A stretch of DNA of 64,000 nt from Geminisphaera colitermitum TAV2 (GTDB lineage Bacteria; Verrucomicrobiota; Verrucomicrobiia; Opitutales; Opitutaceae), in NCBI RefSeq assembly GCF_000171235.2, contig NZ_ABEA03000188.1, positions 1 through 64,000 on the forward strand, written 5' to 3'. This document shows, piece after piece, positions 18,114 to 27,627 of this stretch. The first letter of the stretch is position 1, and every line of letters starts with the position of its first letter. The notes under the pieces are model-generated. The model had not been told where the DNA came from. It made no database searches and was given only the letters and a program-made list of their open reading frames with translations. A program made the position numbers and the translations under genes.

Positions 18114-18335
18114 ATGGATACCATGGCCCTGCGCCGCGTTGCCCGCATTGCGTGGGAAAATCGTGAGCGGCTGGAACTCAATCCAAACGACACCGAACAA
18201 GTGCTGATCGCTTGGATGGCCGTCGGCACGAACGACGAAGCGGAAGCCGCTTCTGCCCTGCTTGCCGCTATCCGCGAGGCCGACCGCAAGCAGGCCACTT
18301 TCGACCGTCTCCTTCAACGCACCCCCGCCGCCTGA
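18114..18335 (+). CDS. Hypothetical early phage protein
   Basis: Tightly packed ORF in early operon. Confidence 0.45.
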   Translation: MDTMALRRVARIAWENRERLELNPNDTEQVLIAWMAVGTNDEAEAASALLAAIREADRKQATFDRLLQRTPAA

Positions 18336-18337
18336 TC

Positions 18338-18676
18338 ATGGATACGACGACACCTGCAACCACGTATCGCCCGATGCCGATGCCGGCGGATTTTTGCACG
18401 GAGGCCGAAATAGCCCTGCACCGGGAGTGGATGGCCCTGCCCGGAACGACCCGCATGGAAGCCGAGCTGGTCGAACTGAAACGCCAACTCCGGGCCAAAC
18501 ACGCGGAGATTCGCAAGGCCAAGGCGGCCACATCCCGCGCCGCGGATCGTTTCATCGCCACGCCGGGCGGAGCCCGGTGGTGGAAAGCCTGGTTGGCTGC
18601 CAGCCGCGAGAACTGCCTCTGCCGCACCGCCCATGCGGGCGAGACGCCCGCGCCACGCCAACCCGCCGCCGCCTAA
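18338..18676 (+). CDS. Hypothetical early phage protein with repeat-derived C-terminus (AHAGETPAPR)
   Basis: ORF in operon; start at ATG 18338. Confidence 0.5.
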   Translation: MDTTTPATTYRPMPMPADFCTEAEIALHREWMALPGTTRMEAELVELKRQLRAKHAEIRKAKAATSRAADRFIATPGGARWWKAWLAASRENCLCRTAHAGETPAPRQPAAA

Positions 18677-18684
18677 CCTTTCCC

Positions 18685-19590
18685 ATGTCCGAACACACCT
18701 CCACACACACCACCACGCTCACGCCCGACGAAGTGTTCTTCGCCGATCCCGCCACGCTCGCCGTGCATCCGCTCCTAGCCGTCATGCCGCCAGTCACCCG
18801 CGAGGATGCCGAGACCGAGGGGTTTATTGAAACCGTCCGCCAGTCCGGCCGTATCGATATCGCCATTATTCTGGATGAGGAAGGCCGCATCATGGACGGC
18901 CGCCGCCGTCGCCTTGCCGCTGCCACGCTCGGCCTTCCTCTCCCCGCCGTTCGCCGTCCGTCCTCCGAGGCCGCCACCATCGTCCTCAACGCCCTCGCCG
19001 GACGCCGCAACCTCACCAAAGGCGCTCTCGCCTACCTCTCCCTCCCGCTCCTCCAGCCAGCGATTGAGGAAGCCCGCCGCCGCTGGGTCGCAGCTCTTCA
19101 AACCGGGACAGCAGGGACCAAATCCAACTCAGTTGGATTTGGTCAGAAGACCCTCGCCCAGATCGCCGCCGACCTCGGTTTCAGTGACGAGCTTTTGCGA
19201 CAGGCGACCAAAGTCCGCGACCTGCTCAACGATCCCACTGTTTACACATGGGGCGAGGCCGCGCAGGAGGCCACGCGCCGGGGCTGGTTCGAGCCCAAGC
19301 TCTTCGCCGGCGAGATCGGCCTCGGCGGCATCATCCAAGCCATCGCCGGCAAGACCGCCACTGACGGACAAGCCCGCGTTGTGCCCCCCGTCGCCGAGCT
19401 TTTCCAACGCGATTTCAGCAGTGTCGGCAAACGCTTCACCGCCAAATGGGAAACCCTCTCGCCCGAAGAGCGCCGCCCCGTCGTCAAGGCCGTCGCCGAC
19501 GAAGTCACCACCTGGCCCGAGGACGTGCAACGAGCCCTCCTCACCAGCCTCAAGTCCGCCCTCAAGGCCGGACCCGAACCCAAGTTCTAA
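18685..19590 (+). CDS. ParB/Sulfiredoxin-fold-like protein
   Basis: VHPLLAVMPPV...FIETVRQSGRIDIAIILDEEGRIMDGRRRRLAAATLGL. Confidence 0.75.
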   Translation: MSEHTSTHTTTLTPDEVFFADPATLAVHPLLAVMPPVTREDAETEGFIETVRQSGRIDIAIILDEEGRIMDGRRRRLAAATLGLPLPAVRRPSSEAATIVLNALAGRRNLTKGALAYLSLPLLQPAIEEARRRWVAALQTGTAGTKSNSVGFGQKTLAQIAADLGFSDELLRQATKVRDLLNDPTVYTWGEAAQEATRRGWFEPKLFAGEIGLGGIIQAIAGKTATDGQARVVPPVAELFQRDFSSVGKRFTAKWETLSPEERRPVVKAVADEVTTWPEDVQRALLTSLKSALKAGPEPKF

Positions 19591-19622
19591 CCCACTGATT
19601 TCAGCTTTCAGCTTTTTCCAAA

Positions 19623-21590
19623 ATGCCCACCGATTTTCAGGTCAACGAGGAAGCCCGCCGCATCGAAGCCGTGAAGACGATTCTCGTGTTCACGGGGCAG
19701 GGTTTTTCGCAGAACGCCGCCGCCGCGCAGGCCGGGCTTTCCCCGGCCAAGGCGTCGCGCCTCATGAGCCTGTATCAGATCGGTGGATTCGCCGCCCTGC
19801 GCCCCCGCACCACCAACAGCGGACGACGCCCCCTCGTCACCCTCAGCGAGGTGGAGAAAGCCGCCATCCAGCGCCTCACTCTCATGAGCGATCCCCACGA
19901 CCCCCAAAAAACTCGCACCGTCGGCGTCTCCTTCGCCCTGCGCACCTACGCCCGTTCCGAAACCTGCCGCCCCGAACTCGCCGACGTGATCCTCAAACCA
20001 CGCACCAGCAAACACACCCTCACCCGCACCCTCAAACGCCTCGCCCGCCCCACCCAGTCCAGCCGCCTCCTCAACGCCGGCCCCGACACCTTCAATCTCC
20101 ACGGCATCTGCACCCCACGCGATCTCACCTACATCGACTTCGACGGGCAGGAAAAACCCATTCACCCCGGCCTCGTCTTCGAGGCCGACGACATGACCAG
20201 CAACGAACCCTGCTGCGTCGAATGGGACGACCCCGCCGACCCCTGCGCCGCCCGCTACGGCGTGCGCCTCGTGCGCCCCCAAGTCCTCTTCTGGCTCGAT
20301 GTCGGCACCGGCCGCTACGTCGGCTACTCCACCATCCTCCGTTACAACGACGCCTACCGCGCCAAAGATATATTGTGGTCCCTCTCCCACATCTTCCACT
20401 CCGTCGGTGCCCCCCGCTTCCTCCGCTTCGAATACGGCACATGGGACGCCCACCTCATCAACGCCATCCAAAGCGTCCACCACATCTGCCAAATCCAGCG
20501 CGCCACGTCCGCAAAAACCAAATACATCGAAAACCGCTTCAACATGCTCCAAAAATTCCTCGCGCTCGGCGGGGTGAGCATGGGCCGCCACCGCGGCGTC
20601 AAAGAACGTGAAACCAAAGACTGGATCGCCTGCCGCGCCGGCTCCCGCGACCCCCGCCCCCTCTTCCCCACGCTCGCCCAGTGGACCGCCCGCGTGGACG
20701 CCGCCCTCGTCGCCTTCAACGCCGAACCCGTCGAAGGCGAAATCTACGGCCCCGCCAACGCCCGCCGCTTCCACAACCGCCGCGCCTGGATACCCGACGA
20801 AATCTGGCACCAGCACATGGAGACCGCGCCCATGAGGAAGCCGACGCTGGAAGAAAGCTACCGCTTCCTCCCCGAACAAGCCCCCGTCACCATTCGCGGT
20901 GCCCACGTCCGCATCAAAAGCGCCGAGCACGACGCCACCTTCTACTTCTACTCCGATCACTTCGCCCGCCTCGGCGACGGCTATCAAGTCACCGTCTGCT
21001 GTGACCCCTCCCAGCCCCACCTCGGCGCCGCCATTTTGAACCGCGAGACCGGCGCCCGCGCCGCCATCGACCCCGCCTCCCCCGTCGGTCTGGCCAGGCC
21101 CTACCGCGAAGCCCAGCTCATCTGCATCGCGGAGGCCGTCGATCGCGTCCCCCAATTCTCCGCCACCAGCCAGTGGGACGACCGCGCCAGCTTCGAGCGC
21201 CGCCGCCGCTACCGCGAACAATGCCGCCTCCAATACCGCGCCATCATGCCCTTCGGACGCGGCCCCCAGTCCGCCGCCACCGAACACCGCGACGGCCGCG
21301 GCAACGTCGCCACCCTCGCTGTCAACGCCCACCGCCTCTCCGATCCCACCACTTCGACGTTGGATGTTGAACGTTCGACGTTGGACGTTCGGCGCGAAGC
21401 GCCGCGTCCCCTCTCGCCCGCCATCGCCGAGCGCGCCCGCGGGCAGGACACCCGCGCCCTCGTCCGCGAAGCCGCCGGCCGCCTCACACCGGCCGACCTC
21501 ACCGCCGCCACGGAGGATGACGACATCATCACCGAAGCCCCGCCCGCCGCCTTTTCCGCCGACGAAATCGCCAGCCTTCTCAGCCAGTAA
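19623..21590 (+). CDS. MuA-like DDE transposase
   Basis: YIDFDGQ...VFEADDMTSNEPCC...RFEYGTWDAHLINAI...ENRFNMLQKFL; paired with MuB-like gene. Confidence 0.8.
   Translation: MPTDFQVNEEARRIEAVKTILVFTGQGFSQNAAAAQAGLSPAKASRLMSLYQIGGFAALRPRTTNSGRRPLVTLSEVEKAAIQRLTLMSDPHDPQKTRTVGVSFALRTYARSETCRPELADVILKPRTSKHTLTRTLKRLARPTQSSRLLNAGPDTFNLHGICTPRDLTYIDFDGQEKPIHPGLVFEADDMTSNEPCCVEWDDPADPCAARYGVRLVRPQVLFWLDVGTGRYVGYSTILRYNDAYRAKDILWSLSHIFHSVGAPRFLRFEYGTWDAHLINAIQSVHHICQIQRATSAKTKYIENRFNMLQKFLALGGVSMGRHRGVKERETKDWIACRAGSRDPRPLFPTLAQWTARVDAALVAFNAEPVEGEIYGPANARRFHNRRAWIPDEIWHQHMETAPMRKPTLEESYRFLPEQAPVTIRGAHVRIKSAEHDATFYFYSDHFARLGDGYQVTVCCDPSQPHLGAAILNRETGARAAIDPASPVGLARPYREAQLICIAEAVDRVPQFSATSQWDDRASFERRRRYREQCRLQYRAIMPFGRGPQSAATEHRDGRGNVATLAVNAHRLSDPTTSTLDVERSTLDVRREAPRPLSPAIAERARGQDTRALVREAAGRLTPADLTAATEDDDIITEAPPAAFSADEIASLLSQ
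21353..21394 (+). repeat. Six tandem degenerate heptamers (TTSGAYG) inside MuA-like CDS
   Basis: TTCGACG TTGGATG TTGAACG TTCGACG TTGGACG TTCGGCG. Confidence 0.9.
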
Positions 21591-21615
21591 CCACCACCCG
21601 ACAACCCACGCCGCC

Positions 21616-22530
21616 ATGATCGCCATCAACATCCAACGCCCAACATCCAACACCCAACGTCCAATAAAAAAAGTATCCTCCCCTTCGGAGTTGGATGTTG
21701 GACGTTCGACGTTGGACGTTCGGCGCGAAGCGCCGCGCACGGCCTCCGGCCGCGCCTCCGCCGCCCGCGAAACCTTTGTCGAGACGCCCGCCACCCGCCT
21801 CATCTGGGCCGGCCTCGATTACGCCGTGCGCAACAACTCCATCGCCCTCATCGAAGGCGACACCGGCCACGGCAAAACCCTCGCCACCGAAGCCTGGAGC
21901 CTCGCCCGCCCCCACCTCGCCGTCATCCTCATCGAAGCCCCCTCCATTGGCGGCGTCAGGCTGTTCCTCTCCGAAATCTGCCGCGCCATCGGCGAGACCG
22001 GCAACCTCTCGCTGGCCGAAATGCGCCGCGTCATCCGCGACTGGTTCGCCGAATCCGACAACCGGATACTCATCATCGACCAGGCCCACGACCTCCTCCC
22101 CCGCAGCCGCGGAGCCAAGGCCGACAAAATCGACTTCCTGCGCGAACTCCACGATTTTGCCGAGTGCCCCATCGGCCTGCTCTGCACCGTCAAACTTGTG
22201 CGGGAAATGTCCCGCAGCGCCTACAACTTCGAGCAAATCATGGGCCGCGTCGGGATGCCCGTAAAACTCCCCGCCGAACTCGGCGAGGAGCACTACCGCC
22301 CCCTCATCGTCCCCTGGTTCCCGCGCCCCGGCCCCAAGCTCCTCGCCGCCTGCGGCCAGGTGGCCAACGATAAACTGCCCCGCCAGAAAGGCCGCCTCCG
22401 CCTCCTCTCGCAAATCTGCCGCCTGGCCAACCGCGTGGCCGCGAAAAAAGGCGAAACCCTCGCCGAGCACCACTTCTTCAAAGCCCTCGCCCTGCGCGAC
22501 CAGATGATGGGCAACCCCGCGCACGTCTGA
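21616..22530 (+). CDS. MuB-like AAA ATPase
   Basis: LIEGDTGHGKTLATEAW Walker A; NRILIIDQAHDLLP Walker B. Confidence 0.85.
   Translation: MIAINIQRPTSNTQRPIKKVSSPSELDVGRSTLDVRREAPRTASGRASAARETFVETPATRLIWAGLDYAVRNNSIALIEGDTGHGKTLATEAWSLARPHLAVILIEAPSIGGVRLFLSEICRAIGETGNLSLAEMRRVIRDWFAESDNRILIIDQAHDLLPRSRGAKADKIDFLRELHDFAECPIGLLCTVKLVREMSRSAYNFEQIMGRVGMPVKLPAELGEEHYRPLIVPWFPRPGPKLLAACGQVANDKLPRQKGRLRLLSQICRLANRVAAKKGETLAEHHFFKALALRDQMMGNPAHV
21624..21725. repeat. Inverted pair of heptamer arrays at the 5' end of MuB-like CDS
   Basis: 21624-21665 (CATCAAC ATCCAAC GCCCAAC ATCCAAC ACCCAAC GTCCAAT) facing 21691-21725 (TTGGATG TTGGACG TTCGACG TTGGACG TTCGGCG). Confidence 0.9.
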
Positions 22531-22532
22531 TC

Positions 22533-23051
22533 ATGCCCACCGCCGCCGACATCACCAACCTTGCCGCCCTCGTGCGCGAACTCTCCGTGCACCAGCAAGC
22601 CCTTGCCCTCAGCGACGCCGCCCTCGTGCGCCGATACCCCGATCTTGGCAGCCCCCGCACCTGGCGCGGACGCCTCATGGCCCAGGCATGGGGCGAACTG
22701 GATGTGGATGCCTGGATCGTGCGCCTGCGCTCCATCACCGACGCCATCGACACCGAACCCGCCACTCCCGTTCACCGACCGCAAGACCCCTGCTGGCTCG
22801 TCAAACGCCACCTCGCCGAGTCCGAACGCGGCCTCGCCGAACGCCACTACGACGTAGCCCTCGCCCACCTCGCCGCCGCCCGCCGCGAAACCGACGCACT
22901 CCTCGCCGAGCACGAACATCCCGCCTCCACCATCAATGAAAAAGACAAAAAAACTGAACCTCGCACCGGCCCAAATCGCCGAACTGCGCGCCCGCCTCTG
23001 CGCCCACCTGTCCTACCTCGGACGCTTCACCGACCAGCTCACCATCATTGA
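22533..23051 (+). CDS. Hypothetical early phage protein
   Basis: ORF immediately after MuB-like gene. Confidence 0.5.
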   Translation: MPTAADITNLAALVRELSVHQQALALSDAALVRRYPDLGSPRTWRGRLMAQAWGELDVDAWIVRLRSITDAIDTEPATPVHRPQDPCWLVKRHLAESERGLAERHYDVALAHLAAARRETDALLAEHEHPASTINEKDKKTEPRTGPNRRTARPPLRPPVLPRTLHRPAHHH

Positions 23052-23214
23052 GCAAATCCAGCATTGCCCAGGCAAACACGATGCCGCCGCCAGCGACATC
23101 GAAACGGCGATCCTCACCCTGCACCGCGAAGCCATCGACCTCGCCGTCGAAGCCGACGAACTCGCCGAAGTCATCGGCCAACTCACCGACAAAATCGAAG
23201 CCCCCCGCGCATGA
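22936..23214 (+). CDS. Hypothetical early phage protein
   Basis: 92 aa helical ORF. Confidence 0.5.
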   Translation: MKKTKKLNLAPAQIAELRARLCAHLSYLGRFTDQLTIIEQIQHCPGKHDAAASDIETAILTLHREAIDLAVEADELAEVIGQLTDKIEAPRA

Positions 23215-23389
23215 ACACCCCGCGCCTCACCTTCTGGCTCGTCGTCGCCAACGCCTTCGCCGCCGGCTTCTGCGCCGCGACCCTCACCGTCCTCCTCATC
23301 ACAACCTGATCTCACGCGGAGACGCAGAGGCGCAGAGAAAACCATTCTGAAAATTCTGTTAATTCCGTCCAAAAACAAAACCACCCGCC

Positions 23390-23836
23390 ATGTCCAAAAT
23401 CGAAATATCCACCGTCGCGAAAATCATCACGACGATCATCCCGGAACCGGCCATCACCAAGCCGATCCTTGAGGCCATCAACGAAGCCGCCGCCGCCAAA
23501 GCCGATAACGAGGAAACGCCGCCGCCGGTCAAAAAACAATGGTGCATCCTCATCTCCGATCCCGAGGGCACGCTCCCCGAAAACGATCTCGTTGGTTGGG
23601 TTCTGCAAATCCCGGAAAACGAGAGCGTCCTCACCACGCAGGAGCGCATTCACCGCGCCGCCTACGAGTTCAACACCACCAAAAAAGGCCGCATGTTGCC
23701 CGCCGAGAAGATGGGCGACGCCATCGAAAACATCCCGGCCAAGCACTTCAAAGAACAGCAAGTCTGGATCAAGTCTAAGACCCCCGTGCTCATGCTCCGC
23801 ACCGACAACAAAATCCCGATGGAGAAAAAGGAATAA
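23390..23836 (+). CDS. Hypothetical phage protein
   Basis: 148 aa ORF with conserved-style upstream leader. Confidence 0.5.
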   Translation: MSKIEISTVAKIITTIIPEPAITKPILEAINEAAAAKADNEETPPPVKKQWCILISDPEGTLPENDLVGWVLQIPENESVLTTQERIHRAAYEFNTTKKGRMLPAEKMGDAIENIPAKHFKEQQVWIKSKTPVLMLRTDNKIPMEKKE

Positions 23837-23914
23837 TTCACGCGGAGCCGCGGAGAGCGCAGAGAAAAACCATTCTGAAAATTCTAAAAAATCTGTCCAA
23901 ACCCACCACCCACC

Positions 23915-24472
23915 ATGCCAACAATCGCACAATCCCCCACTCCCCTCGAATTGATCGACGTTCACGCCAAAGCCTACGCCGAGGCCCGCCGCGTGCTCGC
24001 CGAGCGCACCGCCGCCCTGGAAGATGAAGTCCGCGACGCGCACCGTCGCAAGCGCCCCGGCATCAAGACTGCTCTCGCCATCGCGCAGGATACCCAGGCC
24101 AACCTCTCCGCCGCCATCCAGTCCCACCCGGAGCTTTTTGAGAGACCGCGCACCATGACGCTCCACGGCGTCAAAATCGGCTTCCAGAAAGGCAAGGGAA
24201 AGCTCACTTGGGACGATGAGGAATCCGTCGTCGTCCGCATTGAAAAAATGTTCGGGCTCGATGCCGACGCCTACCTTGTCATCAAGAAAAAACCCTCCGC
24301 CACCGCGTTGGGAAACCTCGAAACCCGCGAACTCGCCAAGCTCGGCGTCACCGTCGAAACCACCGGCGACCAAGTCTTCATCAAGACCAGTGACAGCGCC
24401 GTCGATAAGCTCGTCAAAAAGCTTCTCAAGGAAGGAGCGGTTGAGGAAGCGGAAGAGTCCGGCAGCTCATAG
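23915..24472 (+). CDS. Mu Gam-like host-nuclease inhibitor
   Basis: MTLHGVKIGFQKGKGKLTWDDEESVVVRIEKMFG resembles the Gam core. Confidence 0.65.
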   Translation: MPTIAQSPTPLELIDVHAKAYAEARRVLAERTAALEDEVRDAHRRKRPGIKTALAIAQDTQANLSAAIQSHPELFERPRTMTLHGVKIGFQKGKGKLTWDDEESVVVRIEKMFGLDADAYLVIKKKPSATALGNLETRELAKLGVTVETTGDQVFIKTSDSAVDKLVKKLLKEGAVEEAEESGSS

Positions 24473-24503
24473 CTCCAAGCTCACAGCTCCAAGCTCTACT
24501 CAC

Positions 24504-25046
24504 ATGCAATACTTCACCAACGATCAAAAAGCCCAGGTCGCCATGCTCGCCAAACGCGCCTACGACGCCTGGGAGATGCGCGAAGCCCACGAGTGCATCA
24601 ACGATCACCTCAGCCGCACCGCCTGCTTTGAACAATGGCGTCACCAGGAAACAGGCAAAGTCACCGGTGGCATCACCTCGCTGCGCCGGTGTGTCAGCGA
24701 ACTCCACTTCCTCCCCCTCATTGCCCACTTCAACAACCTGCTTGGCGAAGGCGGCATGGCCCTGCGCACCCTCCTCCGCCATGCCGAGGCCGGCCGCATC
24801 ACGGTGTTTTACAAACTCCAGCAAGCCCTCGCCGAACGCGGCCTCAGCGAAGGTTACGCTGCCGCCATCTGCCGCCGTCAGTATAAATGCGACCTCGGCG
24901 ACGCCGAGGAAAAGCAACTCTGGCACCTGTTTTTCACCATCAAAAACCGCCGCAAGGCCGTCGCAAAACCCGCGCGCAAGGCCCCGCGTTACGTCCGGGA
25001 AAACCTCGGCACACTCACCACGACCGACGACGGCAACCCGTTTTGA
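24504..25046 (+). CDS. Mu gp16/GemA-position hypothetical protein
   Basis: 180 aa ORF in gam-downstream position. Confidence 0.45.
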   Translation: MQYFTNDQKAQVAMLAKRAYDAWEMREAHECINDHLSRTACFEQWRHQETGKVTGGITSLRRCVSELHFLPLIAHFNNLLGEGGMALRTLLRHAEAGRITVFYKLQQALAERGLSEGYAAAICRRQYKCDLGDAEEKQLWHLFFTIKNRRKAVAKPARKAPRYVRENLGTLTTTDDGNPF

Positions 25047-25133
25047 ACCACTAATACACACTGATGAACACTAATAAAATCCGGTCCGAATTAGTGACCA
25101 TTAGTGATCATTAGTGGTTAAAAAATCCGAAAC

Positions 25134-25487
25134 ATGAATACACGAAAAACCAGAAAACCCCGCCCGGCGAAACCCGCGCCCCTCGGCTATATCATCCTCA
25201 CTGCTGCCGGACTGCCGGCAGACAGCACCATCACCAACGTCCCCAATGGCAGCATCCGCATGTTCCCCTCCCGCCGCGCCGCCGCCAGTCTGGCCGCCAA
25301 GACGCAATGGGTGATCGGGGAAATGCAAGGCAGTCTTCTGGAAGCGTGGGGCGCGCCAAAGCTCGCCATGATCCCCTTCCGCGTCGTCCCCGTGTTCGGC
25401 AAAAAACGCCGCCCACCCGTCACCCGTCGTCCCAACACCACGCTCCCCCCCCCCTCCTCCCACACACACACCATTCTTAATTTTTAA
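25134..25487 (+). CDS. Hypothetical phage protein
   Basis: ORF in operon. Confidence 0.4.
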   Translation: MNTRKTRKPRPAKPAPLGYIILTAAGLPADSTITNVPNGSIRMFPSRRAAASLAAKTQWVIGEMQGSLLEAWGAPKLAMIPFRVVPVFGKKRRPPVTRRPNTTLPPPSSHTHTILNF

Positions 25488-25509
25488 TTCTTAATTCTTA
25501 ATTTCCATC

Positions 25510-25965
25510 ATGTCCGCGCCCTCGCTGCCCATCCAACTGCCCGTTTCGCCCGCCCTCTCGGTGCCCGCCCTGCGCCCCCTGGAACGCGTGCAGGTGGCGC
25601 CGGGCCATTTTGTGGACATGCACCCGTCCGAGGAAAACCCGCCCCGCCACACCCTCACCGAACTCATCCCCGTCGGCGGCGGACTCTACCGGCAAGTCAC
25701 CCGTCTGATGCCCGCCTGGCTCCCCTTCAACGAAGAAACCCTGCGCAAAGTCGGCATCAGCATTTCCAAAAGCACCCTGCACCGCCTCGGGCGCGCCAAC
25801 CTCATCCGCGTCCGCCAGACCAGCCCCTCGTGTTACGAATTTCACTACGACTCCTGGCTCCAGCACTGCGCCGCAGTCGAGGCCGACCCCGAATTTTGGG
25901 AAAAGGAAGTCGAAACCACCGCCGGCAAACGCACCCGATTCCAACTCTACCGCGAAGCACTCTGA
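25510..25965 (+). CDS. Hypothetical phage protein
   Basis: 151 aa ORF preceded by (AATTCTT)n leader. Confidence 0.45.
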   Translation: MSAPSLPIQLPVSPALSVPALRPLERVQVAPGHFVDMHPSEENPPRHTLTELIPVGGGLYRQVTRLMPAWLPFNEETLRKVGISISKSTLHRLGRANLIRVRQTSPSCYEFHYDSWLQHCAAVEADPEFWEKEVETTAGKRTRFQLYREAL

Positions 25966-26086
25966 CCGCGCCATGCGCGAAAATCCCAATGGAGAAAATG
26001 ACCATTCCAACACCAGACACTCTCCTTTGCTCCGCCTTGCCAAATAACCCCCTTTGCCGACTTTTGCCGAGGGGTTTTTCCAAGTG

Positions 26087-26293
26087 ATGAAACCTACCGG
26101 GCAACTTTTATCAGACGATCACGAAAACGAAGCTCGTGGAGAAGGTATCTGCGACTTTTGTGGCGAACACGCACCTGCTCTCTGGGTCTTTAATTGCGGC
26201 CCTGTCGCCGGAGCCTGTTATTGCCGAAAATGTGCCCCCTTGTCCGAAACGGATGCGAACACCGAGCGCACTGACGCCGGAGGCGTTCAGTGA
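26087..26293 (+). CDS. Cassette ORF 1: small Cys-rich (Zn-binding-like) protein
   Basis: CDFCGEHAPALWVFNCGPVAGACYCRKC; ends at attC-like site 1. Confidence 0.5.
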   Translation: MKPTGQLLSDDHENEARGEGICDFCGEHAPALWVFNCGPVAGACYCRKCAPLSETDANTERTDAGGVQ

Positions 26294-26308
26294 CGCGGCT
26301 GGTTAGCC
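26254..26308 (+). other. attC-like site 1
   Basis: TGCGAACACCGAGCGCACTGACGCCGGAGGCGTTCAGTGACGCGGCTGGTTAGCC: imperfect palindrome with unpaired bases, GTTAGCC R' core. Confidence 0.65.
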
Positions 26309-26319
26309 TGTATCCAATT

Positions 26320-26559
26320 ATGAAATACGCAAAATCACAAAACGGCCTCATCCACCTAACCAACGAGTGCAATTCCGAATATACGCTCTGTGGAGATGCG
26401 TGGAATATCGATTCTGAAGAGGACGGCGTCGAAGAAGGGTTGGCTTGGGTCGATTGGCCAAGAGGCCCTGTCACATGCCCGAATTGTGCGGGTGTCATCC
26501 TGTCTTGTCGCCGCGTTCGAGTAGCTGTGGCTAACACCGAGACGAGGGAACGCCGATGA
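26320..26559 (+). CDS. Cassette ORF 2: small hypothetical protein
   Basis: Starts 12 bp after GTTAGCC core; ends inside attC-like site 2. Confidence 0.5.
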   Translation: MKYAKSQNGLIHLTNECNSEYTLCGDAWNIDSEEDGVEEGLAWVDWPRGPVTCPNCAGVILSCRRVRVAVANTETRERR

Positions 26560-26620
26560 ACAACGACACGACATCATCAACGGGAACGTCATCGGCGTTC
26601 CCTCGGGCGACTGGTTCGGC
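26529..26620 (+). other. attC-like site 2
   Basis: GGCTAAC...CGAGGGAACGCCGATGA...TCATCGGCGTTCCCTCG...GTTCGGC. Confidence 0.75.
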
Positions 26621-26633
26621 AGCGGCCGCAAAA

Positions 26634-26885
26634 ATGCGGACACTCCGCCAATGCCTCGGCTTCACTCAGGCCGCGTTCGCGGCTCGCGCTGGAGTCAGTC
26701 GCGAATCCGTCGCCGCCTACGAATGCGGAAATCTCGCATGGCCGGCCTCGGCGATCTCACTCTTGGCTGCGGATAGTGACCTTCGCGCCCGACTCGCGGC
26801 GAAACTCGGCGAGCTAGCAGAGATCGCACGGGGTTTCGAGCTGCCGAACCCGAAAGCGCCCGATCCGAAGGATTCGGGCAGGTGA
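26634..26885 (+). CDS. Cassette ORF 3: XRE-family HTH protein
   Basis: MRTLRQCLGFTQAAFAARAGVSRESVAAYECGNLAWP. Confidence 0.65.
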   Translation: MRTLRQCLGFTQAAFAARAGVSRESVAAYECGNLAWPASAISLLAADSDLRARLAAKLGELAEIARGFELPNPKAPDPKDSGR

Positions 26886-26895
26886 ATTGTTAGCC
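26843..26895 (+). other. attC-like site 3
   Basis: GCCGAAC...GCCCGATCC...GGATTCGGGC...GTTAGCC with one extrahelical base. Confidence 0.65.
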
Positions 26896-26901
26896 TTTAT
26901 C

Positions 26902-27201
26902 ATGAAATTAGAACTACCAAAAATAACTCTTGAGCAGCGAGAGATGAGCCCGCTGCTCAACATCCTAGGCGAAGCATTCCGCACCGATAATGCTGATGGA
27001 GCCGTAACCGGCCCCGGCGAGCCGGGGCCTGCAAGGGCAGTCCGCGACGGAGCGGTGTTTCGGCATTACGAAGCCTTGTGTGGAGATTTGCGTGCCCGCG
27101 TCGAAGCCATCGCGCAAGAGGCTTTTGTCGCAGGGGCAAATTACGCCAAGGCTAACACCACCGGCCCGGTGGGCGAAGCCTCACCGGAGACACATGGTTA
27201 G
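26902..27201 (+). CDS. Cassette ORF 4: hypothetical
   Basis: Starts 7 bp after the attC core. Confidence 0.45.
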   Translation: MKLELPKITLEQREMSPLLNILGEAFRTDNADGAVTGPGEPGPARAVRDGAVFRHYEALCGDLRARVEAIAQEAFVAGANYAKANTTGPVGEASPETHG

Positions 27202-27203
27202 AC
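27150..27203 (+). other. attC-like site 4
   Basis: GGCTAAC...CCGGTG...CACCGG...GTTAGAC. Confidence 0.6.
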
Positions 27204-27215
27204 CGTCTTTATTTT

Positions 27216-27602
27216 ATGAATACAAAAAAACTATCAACGCCCATAAGGAAATGCCTCTTCATTCGTGAGAACGGGTTCTACATGCTGGAAATCCCCGAAG
27301 GAACAATCGCGGACAATGCCGAGGCCAACCCCGGCACTCTGCGCGTAGAGGATGCGATAACAGGCGAGGTGCTTTGGTCTAACGTCCGAGATGAGCCATG
27401 CGAGATGGCGAGTAACGAAAATCAAAAATGCTTTACGAATACCTGCGTAGCAACAATCGCATTGGCTCTGGCGTCTTGTTCGGTGGTTTGTTTTTCTTTT
27501 CTTATTACCAGCGACTTTCGCTTGCCGATTTGCTTCTTTTTCAGGCTGACGGTTTTTTGCGGTGCCTCTCAGTTTTTTCAGGCTGACGGTTTTAGTTTTT
27601 AA
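27216..27602 (+). CDS. Cassette ORF 5: hypothetical (C-terminal part beyond attC 5 may be read-through)
   Basis: Starts 13 bp after the attC core; frame continues through attC-like site 5. Confidence 0.35.
   Translation: MNTKKLSTPIRKCLFIRENGFYMLEIPEGTIADNAEANPGTLRVEDAITGEVLWSNVRDEPCEMASNENQKCFTNTCVATIALALASCSVVCFSFLITSDFRLPICFFFRLTVFCGASQFFQADGFSF
27377..27484 (+). other. attC-like site 5
   Basis: GTCTAAC...GATGAGCCATGCGA...TCGCATTGGCTC...GTTCGGT. Confidence 0.65.
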
Positions 27603-27627
27603 TATATCGCCTCCCCCCCCCCCTCTT

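Noticed and set aside
21353-21725. CRISPR array
   Set aside because: Tandem heptamers have no spacers; no cas genes seen
19608-21803. 731-aa minus-strand ORF antisense to MuA-like gene
   Set aside because: Mirror of transposase codons; low-complexity G/A/E-rich translation
26044-26080. Seventh attC upstream of cassette ORF 1
   Set aside because: AACCCC...GGGGTTTTT looks more like a terminator; no GTTRRRY-like core
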